Numbered from the stretch's first letter, positions 1 through 10,879 are shown. The stretch: DNA of 64,000 nucleotides from Linnemannia schmuckeri (GCA_029449235.1 JANATG010000016.1:868001-932000), one strand, 5' to 3'. Numbers and translations are program-made. The notes: a model not told the origin generated them from the sequence alone.

Positions 1-1074
1 ATTCGATTTTCAGTATTGACTCTGCACATTTGTCGTACCAGGGCTGTGAGGCTTTCACATACCTGTTACAGAGTTCTGAGCCCTATGTCCGAGAGCCATT
101 CCACCAGTTCTCGGAGCAGATGACTGATGTTTATAAGGATAATGGGCATACCAACCCGGCATATACTTTCTTGACGGGTAATGGCGGGTATCTCCAGATT
201 TGGACGCATGGATTCACGGGTTACAGACCGAGGTTGGATTGCTTTTATTTAGACCCGACTTTGCCGCCTCAGTTGGCACCTGAGGGGTTTACGGTCAAAG
301 GGATGAAGTGGCAGGGAAGTGTTTTTGATGTTACCGTTAATGGTGATAAGACTGTCGTGACCAGACGGTCTGGTCGTGGTGGCAAGAAGGCTTGTGTTCG
401 TATCGGAGACCGAAACCGCAAGTCTGGCAAATAGTAAGTCCCTTGGAATACCGTTTTTGATGTCCCCTTTGTTTGAAAGCAGCGCGTTTTCTTTTCTTTC
501 GAACATATGCTAATCAACTTTACTATTTTCTCTACATAATAATAGTCAATTGGCAGTGGGTCAGACATTGACGGTGGCGACGTACAGGAGCGACCTGAAC
601 GGAACACTAGTCCCCGGAAACAAGGCCCAATGCGCACCTTCCGTGATCTCTAAGGATCCGATCTTGCCTGGCCAGTACGCCCTCTCGGCCGTTGACGGAT
701 CTAACGCGACCTACTGGCGACCCAACACCCGTGCACCCGCGTCAATGACTATCGACTTGGGTCGCACACAGTCCATCAAGGGATTCCATTTCAATTTCAA
801 CCATAACCCTCCTGTCAACTATACCGTCTTTGTTGGTAGTAGTGCCGAGGACGGAGCAGAGATGAGGGAGGTGGTGAAGGTCGACAAGGTTGAGATCACG
901 GCACCATACGATGCGGCGAATGCGAATGTTGTGAGGGTCCGGTTGGGTAACACGAGTGATGTTTCTTTGGCAGAGAAGGTGCAGGCGCGGTTTGTCAAAC
1001 TTGTGGTGGAGGGAGTTTTGACGGATGATGGTACCCCCGCTGGCGCTACCGTTGCTGAGGTTGTTGTCTTTTAG
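1..1074 (+). CDS. ATH1: acid trehalase (GH65), C-terminal part, 5' truncated
   Basis: Vacuolar or cell-wall acid trehalase hydrolyses trehalose to two glucoses. The window starts inside the gene. Exon <1-433 and exon 546-1074 flank a GT-AG intron (434-545); the joined codon is TA+T (Tyr). Exon one carries family-typical segments REPFHQFSEQ, NPAYTFLTGNGGYLQIWTHG, FYLDPTLPPQL and KGMKWQGSVFDV, from the end of the GH65 catalytic barrel and the following beta-sandwich. Exon two (SAVDGSNATYWRP, then a jelly-roll-like stretch) resembles the discoidin/F5-8 type C-like end of fungal Ath1 proteins. The catalytic acid and signal/anchor lie outside the window. Family assignment comes from remembered Ath1 motifs. 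The gene runs tail-to-tail into the GH16 gene, 134 bases away. Confidence 0.88.
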
Positions 1075-1208
1075 AACCTGTGTGGTTTCGTTTGTTAATA
1101 TATATGCTATTTAATTATCTGAAGTGGTTCGTGCGCTATGAAATGAGAGGTCAGAATATTTACAGGTGGGGAAAAAATAGTTCTCTTAAAAAGAAAAAAT
1201 ATATAAAA

Positions 1209-2096
1209 CTAAGGAGTATAGGACATGTTGCGGAAACAACTGACAACCTTGCGTCCATCCGTCGGCATCTCAAACTTGCCCGCCCACTGGTCTTCATTAT
1301 TGTGGGTCCAAGAGTTCATCGCCAACTTGAACTCTGTCGTCGCCGGATCGGCCACCTCCACATCCGATCGCTCATACACCTTCCGCCCATCAACATGCCA
1401 TGCAATATAATCCCTTCGCCATTCAATTGCATAATTATGCCAATCTTGAGCCGCATCAAATCCCAAATCGATCTTGACTGGGTGCTGTTCCTTCCCCTTC
1501 CAGACATTCACCCAACAGACTGTGGATACTCTTCCGGTGAGCTCGATATCGATCTCGTTGATCCCGTTGGCGATCAGGAAGAACGCCGTGACATGGCCCT
1601 TGATATTCGTCGAGATCATGTCACAAGAGTAAATCCCGTACCCTAACCCCGTCTCCCTCGAAATCAACTCTCCTCCCGAAAAAGGCTTCACAGACGACAA
1701 GGTCCCGATGGAGATCTGGGCACCCTCAGGAGTGAAAACGACCGAATCGCGGATGTAGTTGGACGACCAACGGTCGGGGCCCTTCTCATGCGGGATGATG
1801 AACTTTGCAGCGAGGGCTGCGCTTGCTGAAGAGATGGCATTCGGATCGGATGCAGGAGGGGTGGTGAGGGATTCGAAGAAGGGTGCACGGTTACTTGTTG
1901 GTTGTGGAGGGTAGTTGTTTGTGAAGGCGGTTTGCTGTTGACCTTGACCTTGGTTACGGTTTTGACCTTGTTGTGGAGGTGGAGGTGGGGCCTGTTGTTG
2001 TGCGAAGGGATCAAGGTTCTCGGACTGGTTGCTTTGTGGGTTGAAGTCCTTGTGGTCGTTGTTGTGATGACGGTTGTTGCTGTGTTTGTTTCCCAT
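1209..2096 (-). CDS. GH16 glucanase/transglycosylase-like protein without signal peptide, candidate N-myristoylated
   Basis: Single exon, 295 residues. I chose the ATG at 2096 because its context is ACCATGG; the open frame reaches further upstream only through a TTG codon. The product starts MGNKHSNN, which fits the N-myristoylation pattern (Gly2, Ser6), and has no hydrophobic leader. Residues about 1-75 are Asn/Gln/Pro-rich and disordered. A GH16 fold follows, with the catalytic motif EIDIELTG (Glu-x-Asp-x-Glu) near residue 180, then WHNYAIEW, IAWHVDG and NSWTH. GH16 enzymes cut or transfer beta-1,3(4)-glucans or chitin-glucan links. The fold is shared with the secreted paralogue at 34104-35189 (common GYG.Y..DM.ST.I.GHVTA, LGFDA, WAGKF). 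A cytoplasmic membrane-facing role is inference; an unseen upstream signal-peptide exon is the main alternative. Confidence 0.85.
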   Translation of the reverse strand: MGNKHSNNRHHNNDHKDFNPQSNQSENLDPFAQQQAPPPPPQQGQNRNQGQGQQQTAFTNNYPPQPTSNRAPFFESLTTPPASDPNAISSASAALAAKFIIPHEKGPDRWSSNYIRDSVVFTPEGAQISIGTLSSVKPFSGGELISRETGLGYGIYSCDMISTNIKGHVTAFFLIANGINEIDIELTGRVSTVCWVNVWKGKEQHPVKIDLGFDAAQDWHNYAIEWRRDYIAWHVDGRKVYERSDVEVADPATTEFKLAMNSWTHNNEDQWAGKFEMPTDGRKVVSCFRNMSYTP

Positions 2097-2510
2097 GGTT
2101 ACTACTGTGGTTGTATTCAAATGTCAACAGAGCGGTTTGAGTAGTATTGAACAGAAGAAAAGAGAGATGGCGTTGGGAGAAATATACGGCAAAAAGGAAT
2201 GATGAGAGGGAAGCGAAAAAAAAAAAAGAAAAAAAAAAAAAACTTTTAACCTCGACAGTAAACAGCATGACGATGAAGGAATTCAAAGACGAAATTATAG
2301 GTGTTCTTCGATGCATATAGAAAAGGAATTTGCTAGGTTTCAAGAGTTCGTTTCTGCCGTAGAACCGGATGGGCATGATGTAGCCCTGCTAGTGGCTGGA
2401 TTTCATGGGTGAAATGGGTACTAAGCGTCGATGAGGCGATTGGATGAAAAAAAAGGTGGATCGCCATGAATTTGGTGTCAAATCACGTCGTCATCATCCA
2501 TCCATTTATT

Positions 2511-2538
2511 CGTGTTCATGTTCGTGTTCGTGTTCGCG
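2511..2538. repeat. CGTGTT-type short tandem repeat
   Basis: About four and a half imperfect hexamers of CGTGTT/CATGTT in the gene-free stretch upstream of the GH16 gene. Confidence 0.7.
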
Positions 2539-3360
2539 TCAAGCTGATCTACTTAGCCGATGCGTTCGGTGATATCCCGTGTCTGTGTGTCTATCTGTCT
2601 GTAAAAAAAAAATCTTTACCGAGTGAAGAAGAGACGGATCTTTGAGTTCTAGGCTGATGTGCAACAAAAAATTATCGCATGGGTGCAGGGGTCTGGGTTG
2701 ACTTATGTTTTCTAGGGCTTGGGTTCAGGTTCACAAAAATACTTTTTTTTTGCTAAATGTTTGTGAGCAAGTTAGTAGTGTGTGTAGTTAGTCTATACCA
2801 CCGAGACGTCTTGTTTGTCTGGGGGTGAAAGGAGCCCATCTTTTAGAGAGCACACACGTTTCTTGAGTGGATATGAGACGCAAACGCCATGTATTTTGCC
2901 CAGTATGTGGTTGAATACCGCTGATGTGGTTGCATAGCAAGTGAATAGATCGGTGAAGAATGTTTATGTGTGGTGTGGTAATGAGGATGTTGTCTAACAA
3001 GAAAAAGAAGGGGGATGAGATGCTTGATTGGCCTGTTTTCCCACAATTCTCTCATTCACTCCTTGACCAAGTGAAAATCGGATTATAGTTTATTGCATTA
3101 TGGCATCTCAAACGACCGCAAACAGAAGGATAGGTATGGCGATAGAGAAATGTATATGGAGTGAGAGGAGTAGCACCTGCATAAGTTTTCGGTTTCAGCA
3201 GAGGGCTGTAGGAAGGGTGAGTGGACAAGAAGGGGAAGGGCGTGAAAAGGCTAAAGAAAAGTAAGGAGAAGAAGAGGAAGGGGAAGGGAAAAGGCGACAC
3301 CCTGGCCTATTGCTGTGGGCGCAAGGCTGGAAAGAAACGGAGGTGAAGAGGCAAGATGTT

Positions 3361-3385
3361 AAAAAAAAAAAAAAAAAAAAAAAAA
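3361..3385. repeat. 25-base poly-A tract
   Basis: Uninterrupted A run inside the purine-rich part of the 2.1-5.0 kb gene-free stretch. Confidence 0.9.
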
Positions 3386-4986
3386 GGGAAGTAAGACGCG
3401 GAGAATCAGAACAAAAGAGGAAACGAAAAAAAGAGAAGACGACAAGAAGGAGTGCGAGACAAAAGAAAAGAAGAAAGTAAAGAGAAGAGCGAGAGCAAAG
3501 AAAAGAGAAAGAAGCAGGACCAGGTGGACACACAACCTCTTTCAGAAAACAGAACATATGGCGACCAACGGACAGACGGACAGAAAGACGGACTGACAGG
3601 CAAGCGGCGTCTTGGTTGCAGTCTTTTTGTTGTCAAAGTTTGTTTGCATGAACAAGAGAATGGAAAGAGATAGAGTTTGAACTTGAGAGTAAGAGCACTA
3701 GAAAGGAAAATGGACATCGACAGAAAGAGGGAAGGGACCTCATGGCCATACAAGATTCCCATTGGGCGTAAAGGAGGAAAGAAGAGCACTTAGAGAGAGG
3801 GAGACAAGGGACAAGAAGAGGTGGTGCGAAACTCCTTTTTTTTCATATATTTAAACAGGCAATTGTCTCGTGTTCATCGTCTGTTTACCAGGCATAAGAG
3901 CCAGAATGGGATATGTATGGGGGGGGGGAATTCATTCAGATAGGATAAGGATGCTGTCGTTGTTGTAGTGATACCTGAGCACAAGAGAGGGAGAAAGAGA
4001 GAAAGAAAGAGCAAATGTGAGGAAGGTGTTCTATGGTTTAGGAGAAAACGTGTAATGAACAACAACAGTAACGGTGCAATGGGTCACAACAAGAGAAGCC
4101 GTGCAAGATGCTAGTAGAAAATAGTGAGAGATGAGACGGTATGTGCGTGCGGCGTAAAGGAGGAGCAAGAACGAGTGATAGACCCACTATCATCTATCAT
4201 CATCAATACCATAAGACACAGACAGGGTCGGGATCAAATATGAACGCTATTTTTAGGTTGTCCTCTTTCTTTGTTGCGTGTTGATATACGTTGAACGTGG
4301 TTGGCCTCCATAGAGGATGAGCGCAGGAACAGGAAGGGCAGGGCAGGGCAGGGCACTCCGCCTCCGGGGGTCCTTTTGTTCCTCTGTCGCTGTCTAGGTG
4401 CGTGTGTGATGTGTTTGATGGGCGTGAGCATCCTCTTTCTTCCTTCTTCAGTCGTCCTTTTGCTGAACAACGGCTGAACACTGATTGCGCGGATGCAGAA
4501 CATTCATTACTTTTGTTCAACTTTGAAATGAATATCTCTGAAAGAATAAAAAAGGAAAGGGTGACCTTATGCCTCCTTTCGTTCCCTTTCACAGGTCCTC
4601 CTAACCCCCCCCCCTCTCCCCTTGACAAACCATGCGATGACCATGAATGACTGAATCATGTCTTGTGAGTCTTGTGTATGGATACCGTATGTCTCTTCTT
4701 TCTTGCGCCCTGGAAATAACAATACGAAAAAGAAGTGAAAAGAAGGCTCAACTGAACCACCTGGCATATGGCCTTTTTTTTAATGTCCTCGTCTACTTTG
4801 TATCCAACATTGAACTCTCTTTTTTTCTTTTTGTGCCTTATTTTTCTTTTCACACCTTCTTTTACTTTTCTGCTTTCTTTTCCGCTTTGCTCTTCTTGCC
4901 CCCTTCCCTTCCTCCCCTCTTCTTCTGCTCCTTCTTTCTCGCGTCATCATCATTTACACGCTAACGACCACCTCTACGACGACAAG

Positions 4987-6555
4987 ATGCTGCATTCTAA
5001 AAAGCTGATCATCAGCTTCGTCATCGCCGCAAACCTCATCGTGGCGCTCGTCTACCTCTACGTCGACTCCCTCTCGTCATCACACAACAGGAACTCAAGT
5101 CACCAGAACCAGCAACAACAACGCCCTCCACCATACGAGCAACAGCACGGACTGCCGCAGGTCGGGAAGGGTCTCGTCCCACGTCCAACCTTCGACCCCA
5201 ACGAGCGGTACCTGGCCTACCTGCCCCACTCAGGTTTCCACAACCAGCGTATCACTCTCGAGAACGCCCTCCTCCTGGCCAGCTACCTCAACCGCACCCT
5301 CCTGGTCCCGCCAGTCTTCTTGGGACCCGCAACCGAGTGGCGCCCCTTTGATATCCTTCTCCGCCGCCTCCTTCTCCAAACCAAGCGCGGACTCGACCAC
5401 TGTGGACGGATTGACAAGGGTGACCCTCTCCCCGCAGAGTGCCTCAACTACTACTCCTGGACGACCGTTGAGTGGGACTTTTTCTACGACATGGAAAAGA
5501 TCAACAAGGTTCAGCCCTGGAAATACAGACCCGACCACTCGTTCGCCTGGATGGAGGCCCACCTCGGAATCGACCGCCACAAGGACGTCCATATAGTTTA
5601 CGACCAGGCCCACTACGACTACCAGATCTACGACAACCCCAAAAGCACCTACCCTCTCAACCTCAAACGTTATCTTCGCAAGCTGGAACTCAAGGAACTT
5701 TCGGACAGGACGGAACGAGTTCTTCACATGGGATCGCTCTTTGCTACAGGAAGAGTCCTCGCCGAGTTGCCAGAGCACAAGGCCTTCCAGCAGTACCTGA
5801 GACGGTCCATGATTCTTTCAACCCCGATCCTCACAAAGACCTCAAACGCCATCGTAGATAAGCTAGGCGGTCTTGGATCGTTTGTCGGTCTTCATCTGCG
5901 TGTCGGGGATGGTATGTTTGTTCAGCCAGCACCCGAAAATATCGAAAACATGTTCAAGAGCCTGGTCAATATTACCGGCATTGATCCTATTCCCAACTAT
6001 CAGACTTTGCCCGCCTCGATCCCTGGTGACAGTGCCGCCGCAGGAGATAACAACAACAATAACAACAACAACAACAACAGGAACAGATTTGGACCCGAGC
6101 GACTGGATGATACTCAGTGTAGGGCGCGCAAGAGCGAGGGCGGACGATACACGACCATCTACATTGCGACCGACGGTGTCTACCCTCGCCGCAACATTCT
6201 CTTCCGCAAGCTGTTCGACCACTTTCCCTGCATCTTTACTCTGGATGACTTTTCGGATCACTTGGCCGAGCTCAAGGATATGAAGAACTATGACGGTGTT
6301 GGACTGAGCAAGGATCTCATTCCTATGGTCGACGCCGTTGTCTCTGCCAAGGGTAGCCACTTCTTCGGCACTCCTAAGAGTACCTTCTCGTAAGTCACGG
6401 TTCCTTTTGCTTCGTTTCTCATGGCGTGTTGATGTGGATAAGACAAGAAATTAACATCCGCCTGATTGTCTTTTCGTCTTGCTCATAGAACATATGTGTC
6501 AAAGCAGTTGCACCCTGCATTCGTAGAAAATCTCGCGCCACCTATCCAGGCTTAA
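4987..6555 (+). CDS. GDP-fucose protein O-fucosyltransferase-like type II membrane protein
   Basis: Exons 4987-6389 and 6489-6555 (GT-AG intron, Ser codon TC+A) give 489 residues ending LAPPIQA. The open frame runs further 5', but the first ATG placed right before a hydrophobic anchor is at 4987. Residues about 7-26 form a signal anchor preceded by Lys-Lys, as in Golgi/ER type II glycosyltransferases. A Gln/Pro-rich stem follows, then YLPHSGFHNQRITLENALLLA (nucleotide-sugar fold start) and GLHLRVGDGMF. The HxR of that last motif matches the GDP-fucose binding His/Arg of the PF10250 superfamily. TIYIATDGVYPRR and the end GTPKSTFSTYV also fit. A ten-Asn run sits between the two halves. Substrate is unknown; fucosylation of secreted protein is inferred from the family. 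Confidence 0.8.
6049..6078 (+). repeat. AAC trinucleotide microsatellite encoding ten Asn
   Basis: Ten consecutive Asn codons (nine AAC, one AAT) inside the O-fucosyltransferase-like gene, in a disordered loop between the HLR motif and the IATDG segment. Confidence 0.95.
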
Positions 6556-6808
6556 GGTTTCGCTATAGGATTTTTATTTACTCTTTACACCTCTTTTCTC
6601 AATTGACGCTGGTTCATGTCATCTGCGTCCTTTTCTTTTTGTCCTCTTGATTTCATTTATTTCTTTTCTTTTATAAGCACCCTTTGTACTAATACCCTTG
6701 ATGCTGTTGGACTAAAGTGCGCGTCCATCGAGTTTCTCTCTTTTTTTTGCCCCTCTCTTTCTCCATTTAACGATCATTTCAAAAATCTTCATCCTTGTAA
6801 TCTACACT

Positions 6809-6840
<32 letters not shown>

Positions 6841-7642
6841 AAATACAAACACAAATATACAAAAAAATGCTGGCATTTCGCCCCTACCGCAACCAAAAAT
6901 AAAGATTCACTAAAAAGAAACAAACAAGAAATATGCGTCTTCGCCCATATGTGTTACGCTTCTATAGCATTCATGATCGTGCAGTGTAAATTTCTCTTTG
7001 TTTATTATTTGATGCGAGGGGTACGTTTGGGCCATTTGACTTTTCAAAACGTCACGTGCATGGTTGATATGTACAAGGCGCTGGATCATGAAAACGCGTA
7101 CTTTCCCTTCTTCAACGGGCAAACGCCAATCAAAGCCATGAAACCTTGAACGACTAACATGCAAGAGCATGACTCATATCACTGGTACGCACACATGAAC
7201 GGAACATGGCTCTAACAAATCCGATTGACTTTTTCAACACAATATGGGAATAAAAGAACCCCATTGCAAACGCATGGGCGAGAGTGACACTTCTTTCTTT
7301 TCAAATTCCGCAGGGCGTAGTCTTCCTCCGCTTCCTGTCGCCATCACCGTCTGAGGCTGCAGAGAACTAGGCTGTTCCGACAAGGTCCATTACGCCCTCC
7401 TACTTGTTGTCAACTAAGAGTGCGCCATAGCTGAGAGTTACACCAAATGGTGATAGCAGTTCATTTCTGAACTGTTTGGATATAAAGAAAAAAAATGGTG
7501 GAGCAGTCCAATTTTTGGAAGTAGCCACAAGAATTCCCATCTAATTAGGTCAGAGCTCGTCTTTCTTTCTCCCCTCTTACACTTGTTCTTGTCCATTAAT
7601 GTTACACTGACTGCCAGGTGATTGATTCCCATCGTTTCCAAT
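6556..7642. other. intergenic region, O-fucosyltransferase to DUF985 gene
   Basis: Both neighbours are on the plus strand. The region holds the 3' flank of the first gene, a (TC)13 run at 6815-6840, and the promoter and leader of the second. A 177-codon open frame at 6616-7149 runs through the TC repeat and resembles nothing known; I do not call it a gene. Confidence 0.55.
6815..6840. repeat. (TC)13 microsatellite
   Basis: Thirteen perfect TC dinucleotides followed by A-rich sequence, in the intergenic region after the O-fucosyltransferase-like gene. Confidence 0.95.
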
Positions 7643-8161
7643 ATGTCTGTAACTAGTAATAAACCGTACGCCATTGATCACAATATCAGTTTGCACCATG
7701 GAAATCTTATCGAGACATGCTCGACCAGGATCCCACCTCCCCTAGCTGCCTCCCTCAATTTGACGCCACATCCAGAAGGCGGTTGGTTCCGCGAGACCTG
7801 GGTCGCCCCACAGAAGTTCCATCTCGAGGGATATCCAGCACTCCGGGCAGCTGCCAGTGCCATCTACTTTGTCCTTGCGCCTGAAGAGGAGTCGATGTGG
7901 CACAAATTACGCTCCGACGAACTGTGGGTCTGGCAGCGCGGCAGTCCTTTGCAGCTGTTCCTCGGCGGCCGCAATGAGCGACCTAGTACCAGTCCAACCT
8001 TGATCCGACTGGGTGCGTCTGTTGAAACCGGCGAGGTGCCACAGGCTATTGTACCGGGTGGGGTATGGCAAATGGCCAGAGCTGGCAATGGCGAGACTCT
8101 CGTCAGCTGCATCGTTGTCCCGGGCTTTGACTATGATGACTTCCGTGTCCTGGACCACTGA
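7643..8161 (+). CDS. DUF985/cupin superfamily protein
   Basis: Single exon, 172 residues, from the first ATG (7643) to TGA. The DUF985 (PF06172, cupin-5 type) signature is clear: L.L.PHPEGGWFRETW, then AASAIYFVLAPEEESMWHKLRSDELWVWQRGSPLQLFL, and near the C-terminus VPGGVWQMARAGNGETLVSCIVVPGFDYDDFRVL. Size and order fit the family, a small beta-barrel found in bacteria and fungi with no established reaction. The His in MWHKL and the Glu in DELW are candidate metal or ligand contacts by cupin analogy. No targeting signal is seen, so it is probably cytosolic. It faces the beta-trefoil-like gene tail-to-tail. Confidence 0.85.
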   Translation: MSVTSNKPYAIDHNISLHHGNLIETCSTRIPPPLAASLNLTPHPEGGWFRETWVAPQKFHLEGYPALRAAASAIYFVLAPEEESMWHKLRSDELWVWQRGSPLQLFLGGRNERPSTSPTLIRLGASVETGEVPQAIVPGGVWQMARAGNGETLVSCIVVPGFDYDDFRVLDH

Positions 8162-8537
8162 CTTCTTTAGTATCTTGTAATTATTATTGTTGATGACGGC
8201 ACAATTTGTCCATGCAGACAATAAATACGCAACTTTTAACACTCATCTTTTCTCATCCTCATTCCAGCTGTCCAACACCCAGATCGTTCTTGTTGCCACA
8301 CTTCCCTCTCTTCTGATCACCCTTTTAACAATTGCATAAAATAATCTTCAACATACGCTCACACCGTTCATACTGCCATGGTAACACAAAGAAACAAAGA
8401 GGTAAGAGGATTTTTTAATTCTTGCTCCCAATCTGTTGGCAATAAGCCCATGAACACAAATGCAAGACTGTAACTGAAAACGTCATGAAGTATGATTCTG
8501 CTACGTTCTCCTTCTGCACCATGAATCATGCGCCCTA
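8162..8537. other. convergent intergenic region
   Basis: Shared 3' region of the DUF985 gene (plus) and the small secreted protein gene (minus). Apart from AATAAA at 8220 it shows no structure I can support. Confidence 0.5.
8220..8225 (+). terminator. candidate polyadenylation signal AATAAA
   Basis: Consensus AATAAA, 59 bases after the DUF985 stop codon. Confidence 0.45.
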
Positions 8538-9098
8538 TCATTCAACCGCCTCAAACAACCATCCCTGATGTGTCGAAGGGAGCTCACCCACAGCCTTCAG
8601 AGTCAACCCTCTGTCCTCTCTTTGAGCTGCATCACCCTCGTCGGGGGTTTTGATCGCATATGCCTTTTCCTGATGGCCCATTACTGGAGACTCGATATCA
8701 TAATATCCGGCAACTGCTGTCGTGTCCAAATACCAGTCATGACGCTCCTTTTGCATTTTGACCGGTTCGTCATTTGTGTATGGGTTGCGCCTGGTGTCCA
8801 TGCTATGATCCAAAGACAAGTACAGGTTCGACTGACGGTTCTGAATTGAAAATAGGTTCGGGTTCGATGCAGCCTTGTTCTGTGCGACAGTCCATTGAGC
8901 AGCAGGGGAAGATGAGACGGCGGTGCTACGGCTGAACTCGACCATGTCTCCAGGAGTGGCCTTATTGTCAACCAGGTATGATCCCTGGGAGCTTCGGATG
9001 GTGTAAATGCCGTCAGTGAGGCGACTGGCTGCGACACAGAAGTGGATCGACAGTGCAGATATCGCAGAGAGAATGGCTACAATTGTAGAGCTCTTCAT
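8538..9098 (-). CDS. small secreted beta-trefoil-like protein
   Basis: Single exon, 186 residues. The first about 23 residues (MKSST, hydrophobic core, CVAA) are a signal peptide, so the product is probably secreted. The mature part has the spaced Tyr/Trp pattern of a beta-trefoil: LTDGIYTIRS..GSYLVDN, AAQWTVAQNK..PNLFSIQNRQSNLYLSLD, DWYLDTT...GYYDIES, GWLFEAVE. Fungal proteins of this look include ricin-B-like lectins and mycocypin or cospin-type protease inhibitors. The QxW lectin repeat is not clear, so I cannot choose between them. The mature chain has no cysteine, so no disulfides. A role in nutrition, defence or symbiosis is inference only. Confidence 0.72.
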   Translation of the reverse strand: MKSSTIVAILSAISALSIHFCVAASRLTDGIYTIRSSQGSYLVDNKATPGDMVEFSRSTAVSSSPAAQWTVAQNKAASNPNLFSIQNRQSNLYLSLDHSMDTRRNPYTNDEPVKMQKERHDWYLDTTAVAGYYDIESPVMGHQEKAYAIKTPDEGDAAQREDRGLTLKAVGELPSTHQGWLFEAVE

Positions 9099-9693
9099 AC
9101 TGTAAGGTTCTATTTAACAAGTGCACGAACCAACGAATGTTAAGAGTGAAAAAAAGAATAGGGAGCAAACCCATATTCACTCATTGTACCGTGCTGCTCA
9201 AGTCTTTGCGATAAGCAAGTGTTGATATTTACCTTGGTTGTTGTTATTACTCAAGTAGAGTTGTTGTATGAGCAAGAGTAGGCAATAGGAAGAGTAAAGA
9301 GCAAAAAAAGGTTCTTATATTCTTGATCCATGTCTGATACGAGGCCAAACAAAATTAAGGGGGTCGGCACAGTGAACACTGGAATATCAATTGTCTATCG
9401 GCCCAGATAGATTTTATCGTCAAGACGTGAACGACAGAGCGACCCTGCCTGTCTGCTCATTGCCGGTCCTTGTGATGTCACACAGTTGACAGCAGTCGCC
9501 AAGGCGGAGACCGGTCATTGAGGGATTAATAACACGCAAGCAGCAACAAGCTCTCATTTTTGGCTCAACCCAAAACGCCTCCAAAAGAAAGAGAGTACTT
9601 TTTTTAATTTGACTCTGAAAGACTGTTGTAGGTAGAAGAAGATAGAGGCAGAGTTTATCGGATTGAGAACAAGAAGACGGTGTAGGAGAAGGT
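9099..9693. other. intergenic region upstream of the small secreted protein
   Basis: Promoter side of the minus-strand secreted-protein gene and 3' flank of the minus-strand LYR gene. The only open frame (9420-9764) overlaps the final LYR exon out of frame and has no domain. I see nothing else. Confidence 0.5.
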
Positions 9694-10879
9694 TCATACA
9701 TGATCGTCCAGACTGCCGACCTCAAGTCCATTGCGTTCGTTGGCATCCCGTTTCCTTCTGGCATGATCCTCGCGAACTATCTTTAGCCGCTTGTCAATCT
9801 CCTCCACTAAATCCAATAGCGCAACATTTAGAAATGAAGCATTAGTACAAAATGTCAATGCCCAAAGTCCTTCACATTGCTTGTCCCTGGTTTAATACTT
9901 ACCATATCCGATATCGTCGACACCCAATGACTTTGTAAACTGCTCCTCAATTTGCATCATCTTTTGGAGTTCCTCCAATTGCTTCCACTCGTTCACCCGC
10001 CTCACTGACGCCTTAACACGGCCCTTCAGCATCATGCTGATCCACTCTGGCTGCGACCCTCCTCTAATCCTGGGAAATTTGGATCCTTCAGAAGTCTTGA
10101 CCTCTGTCAGGAACACGCCTCCAAAGTTCTTAAAGAGACCTCGCTTGTTTTTGAGTTGTCGTGGATACTTGTGAGGAGGGTAGTAGTCCAGCTCTGGGGG
10201 GAATTTGAAGAGCGATGGGTGGAGAGTGATCTTGTAAAAGGGGTGTGGGTCCCGAGCTATGGAAGTTTGAGTGCGGACGTCCCAGACTTGTTCCTGAGCT
10301 CGTTTCAGGCGTTTGTACCGATCTCGTTGAGTTGTTGAGCTGGGGTCCCAATTGATAAGGTCGTTTAGCTATGTCCGGGCAATTGGTCAGAGAAAATGTA
10401 GCAATGAGTATCGCCATTATCAGAGAGATGACAATTCTTGCCGATACCCTTATTGACAGTACTCGCTCAATTGACCTTGTACGTACATGATCAATAACTT
10501 CTTTCAGACGCCCAGACCGTCCTTGGACCAGGTCCTTTAACTCCATCCTGATACCCAGGTCGCCATCCCTCGCCCTTCGCAACTTCTGCAATGTCTCTTC
10601 CGCTTCGCGTAGATATCCAGCGGTGATCCTAGGACTAGTGCAGTATCGGTTGGATCTGAACTGATCCCGGATCAACTGGAAGAGATAGCTCCGCTGAAGG
10701 CGAGGTAAGGGATCACTGGATCCTGGGGGACCGACACCTCTGCATTGAATGGGTATCCGACGGGGACCGGGTTGGTGAACACAGTTGTGTGGTAGCGAGA
10801 AGGTGGACTTTAGGAGGGCTCTATATAGACCCAGAGTAGGGATACGGTGAGCGGGATGTTTCCAGAATGGAGTTGGCAT
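9694..10879 (-). CDS. mitochondrial LYR-motif protein, Cup1-like
   Basis: Three exons: 10879-10487, 10368-9903, 9806-9694 (introns 10369-10486 and 9807-9902, both GT-AG), 323 residues. The N-terminus is short and basic. Leu18-Tyr19-Arg20 in the helix TLGLYRALLKS is the LYR tripeptide of complex I LYR proteins; a downstream helix with FQLIRDQF supplies the usual Phe. The helix LREAEETLQKLRRARDGD continues the three-helix LYR bundle. The C-terminal half (LDYYPPHKYPRQLKNKRGLFKNFGGVFLTEV, PEWISMML, VRRVNEWKQLEELQKMMQIEEQF) resembles fungal LYR motif-containing Cup1-like proteins. LYR proteins bind acyl carrier protein and act in complex assembly or Fe-S delivery; the partner here is unknown. It is head-to-head with the dynactin p27 gene. 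Confidence 0.75.

Larger units (their letters stand above)
2097..4986. other. gene-free divergent intergenic region
   Basis: This 2.9 kb separates the divergent GH16 (minus) and O-fucosyltransferase-like (plus) genes. It contains CT-rich leader sequence just upstream of each start, poly-A runs near 2217-2243, a CGTGTT-type short repeat near 2511-2538, a strongly purine-rich plus strand from about 3180 to 3830, a 25-base A run, a 10-base G run (3919-3928) and a 10-base C run (4605-4614). Open frames here are low-complexity and lack recognisable domains. I see no gene. Confidence 0.6.

Noticed and set aside
1080..1646. 188-codon plus-strand frame overlapping the GH16 gene
   Set aside because: Antisense shadow of the GH16 exon, whose minus-strand translation has the EIDIE catalytic motif.
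6616..7149. 177-codon plus-strand open frame after the O-fucosyltransferase gene
   Set aside because: Runs through a TC microsatellite and CTTT-rich leader-like sequence, and resembles no protein.
9420..9764. 114-codon minus-strand frame overlapping the last LYR exon
   Set aside because: Different frame from the spliced LYR product, which ends cleanly at TGA 9694-9696; no domain in the alternative.
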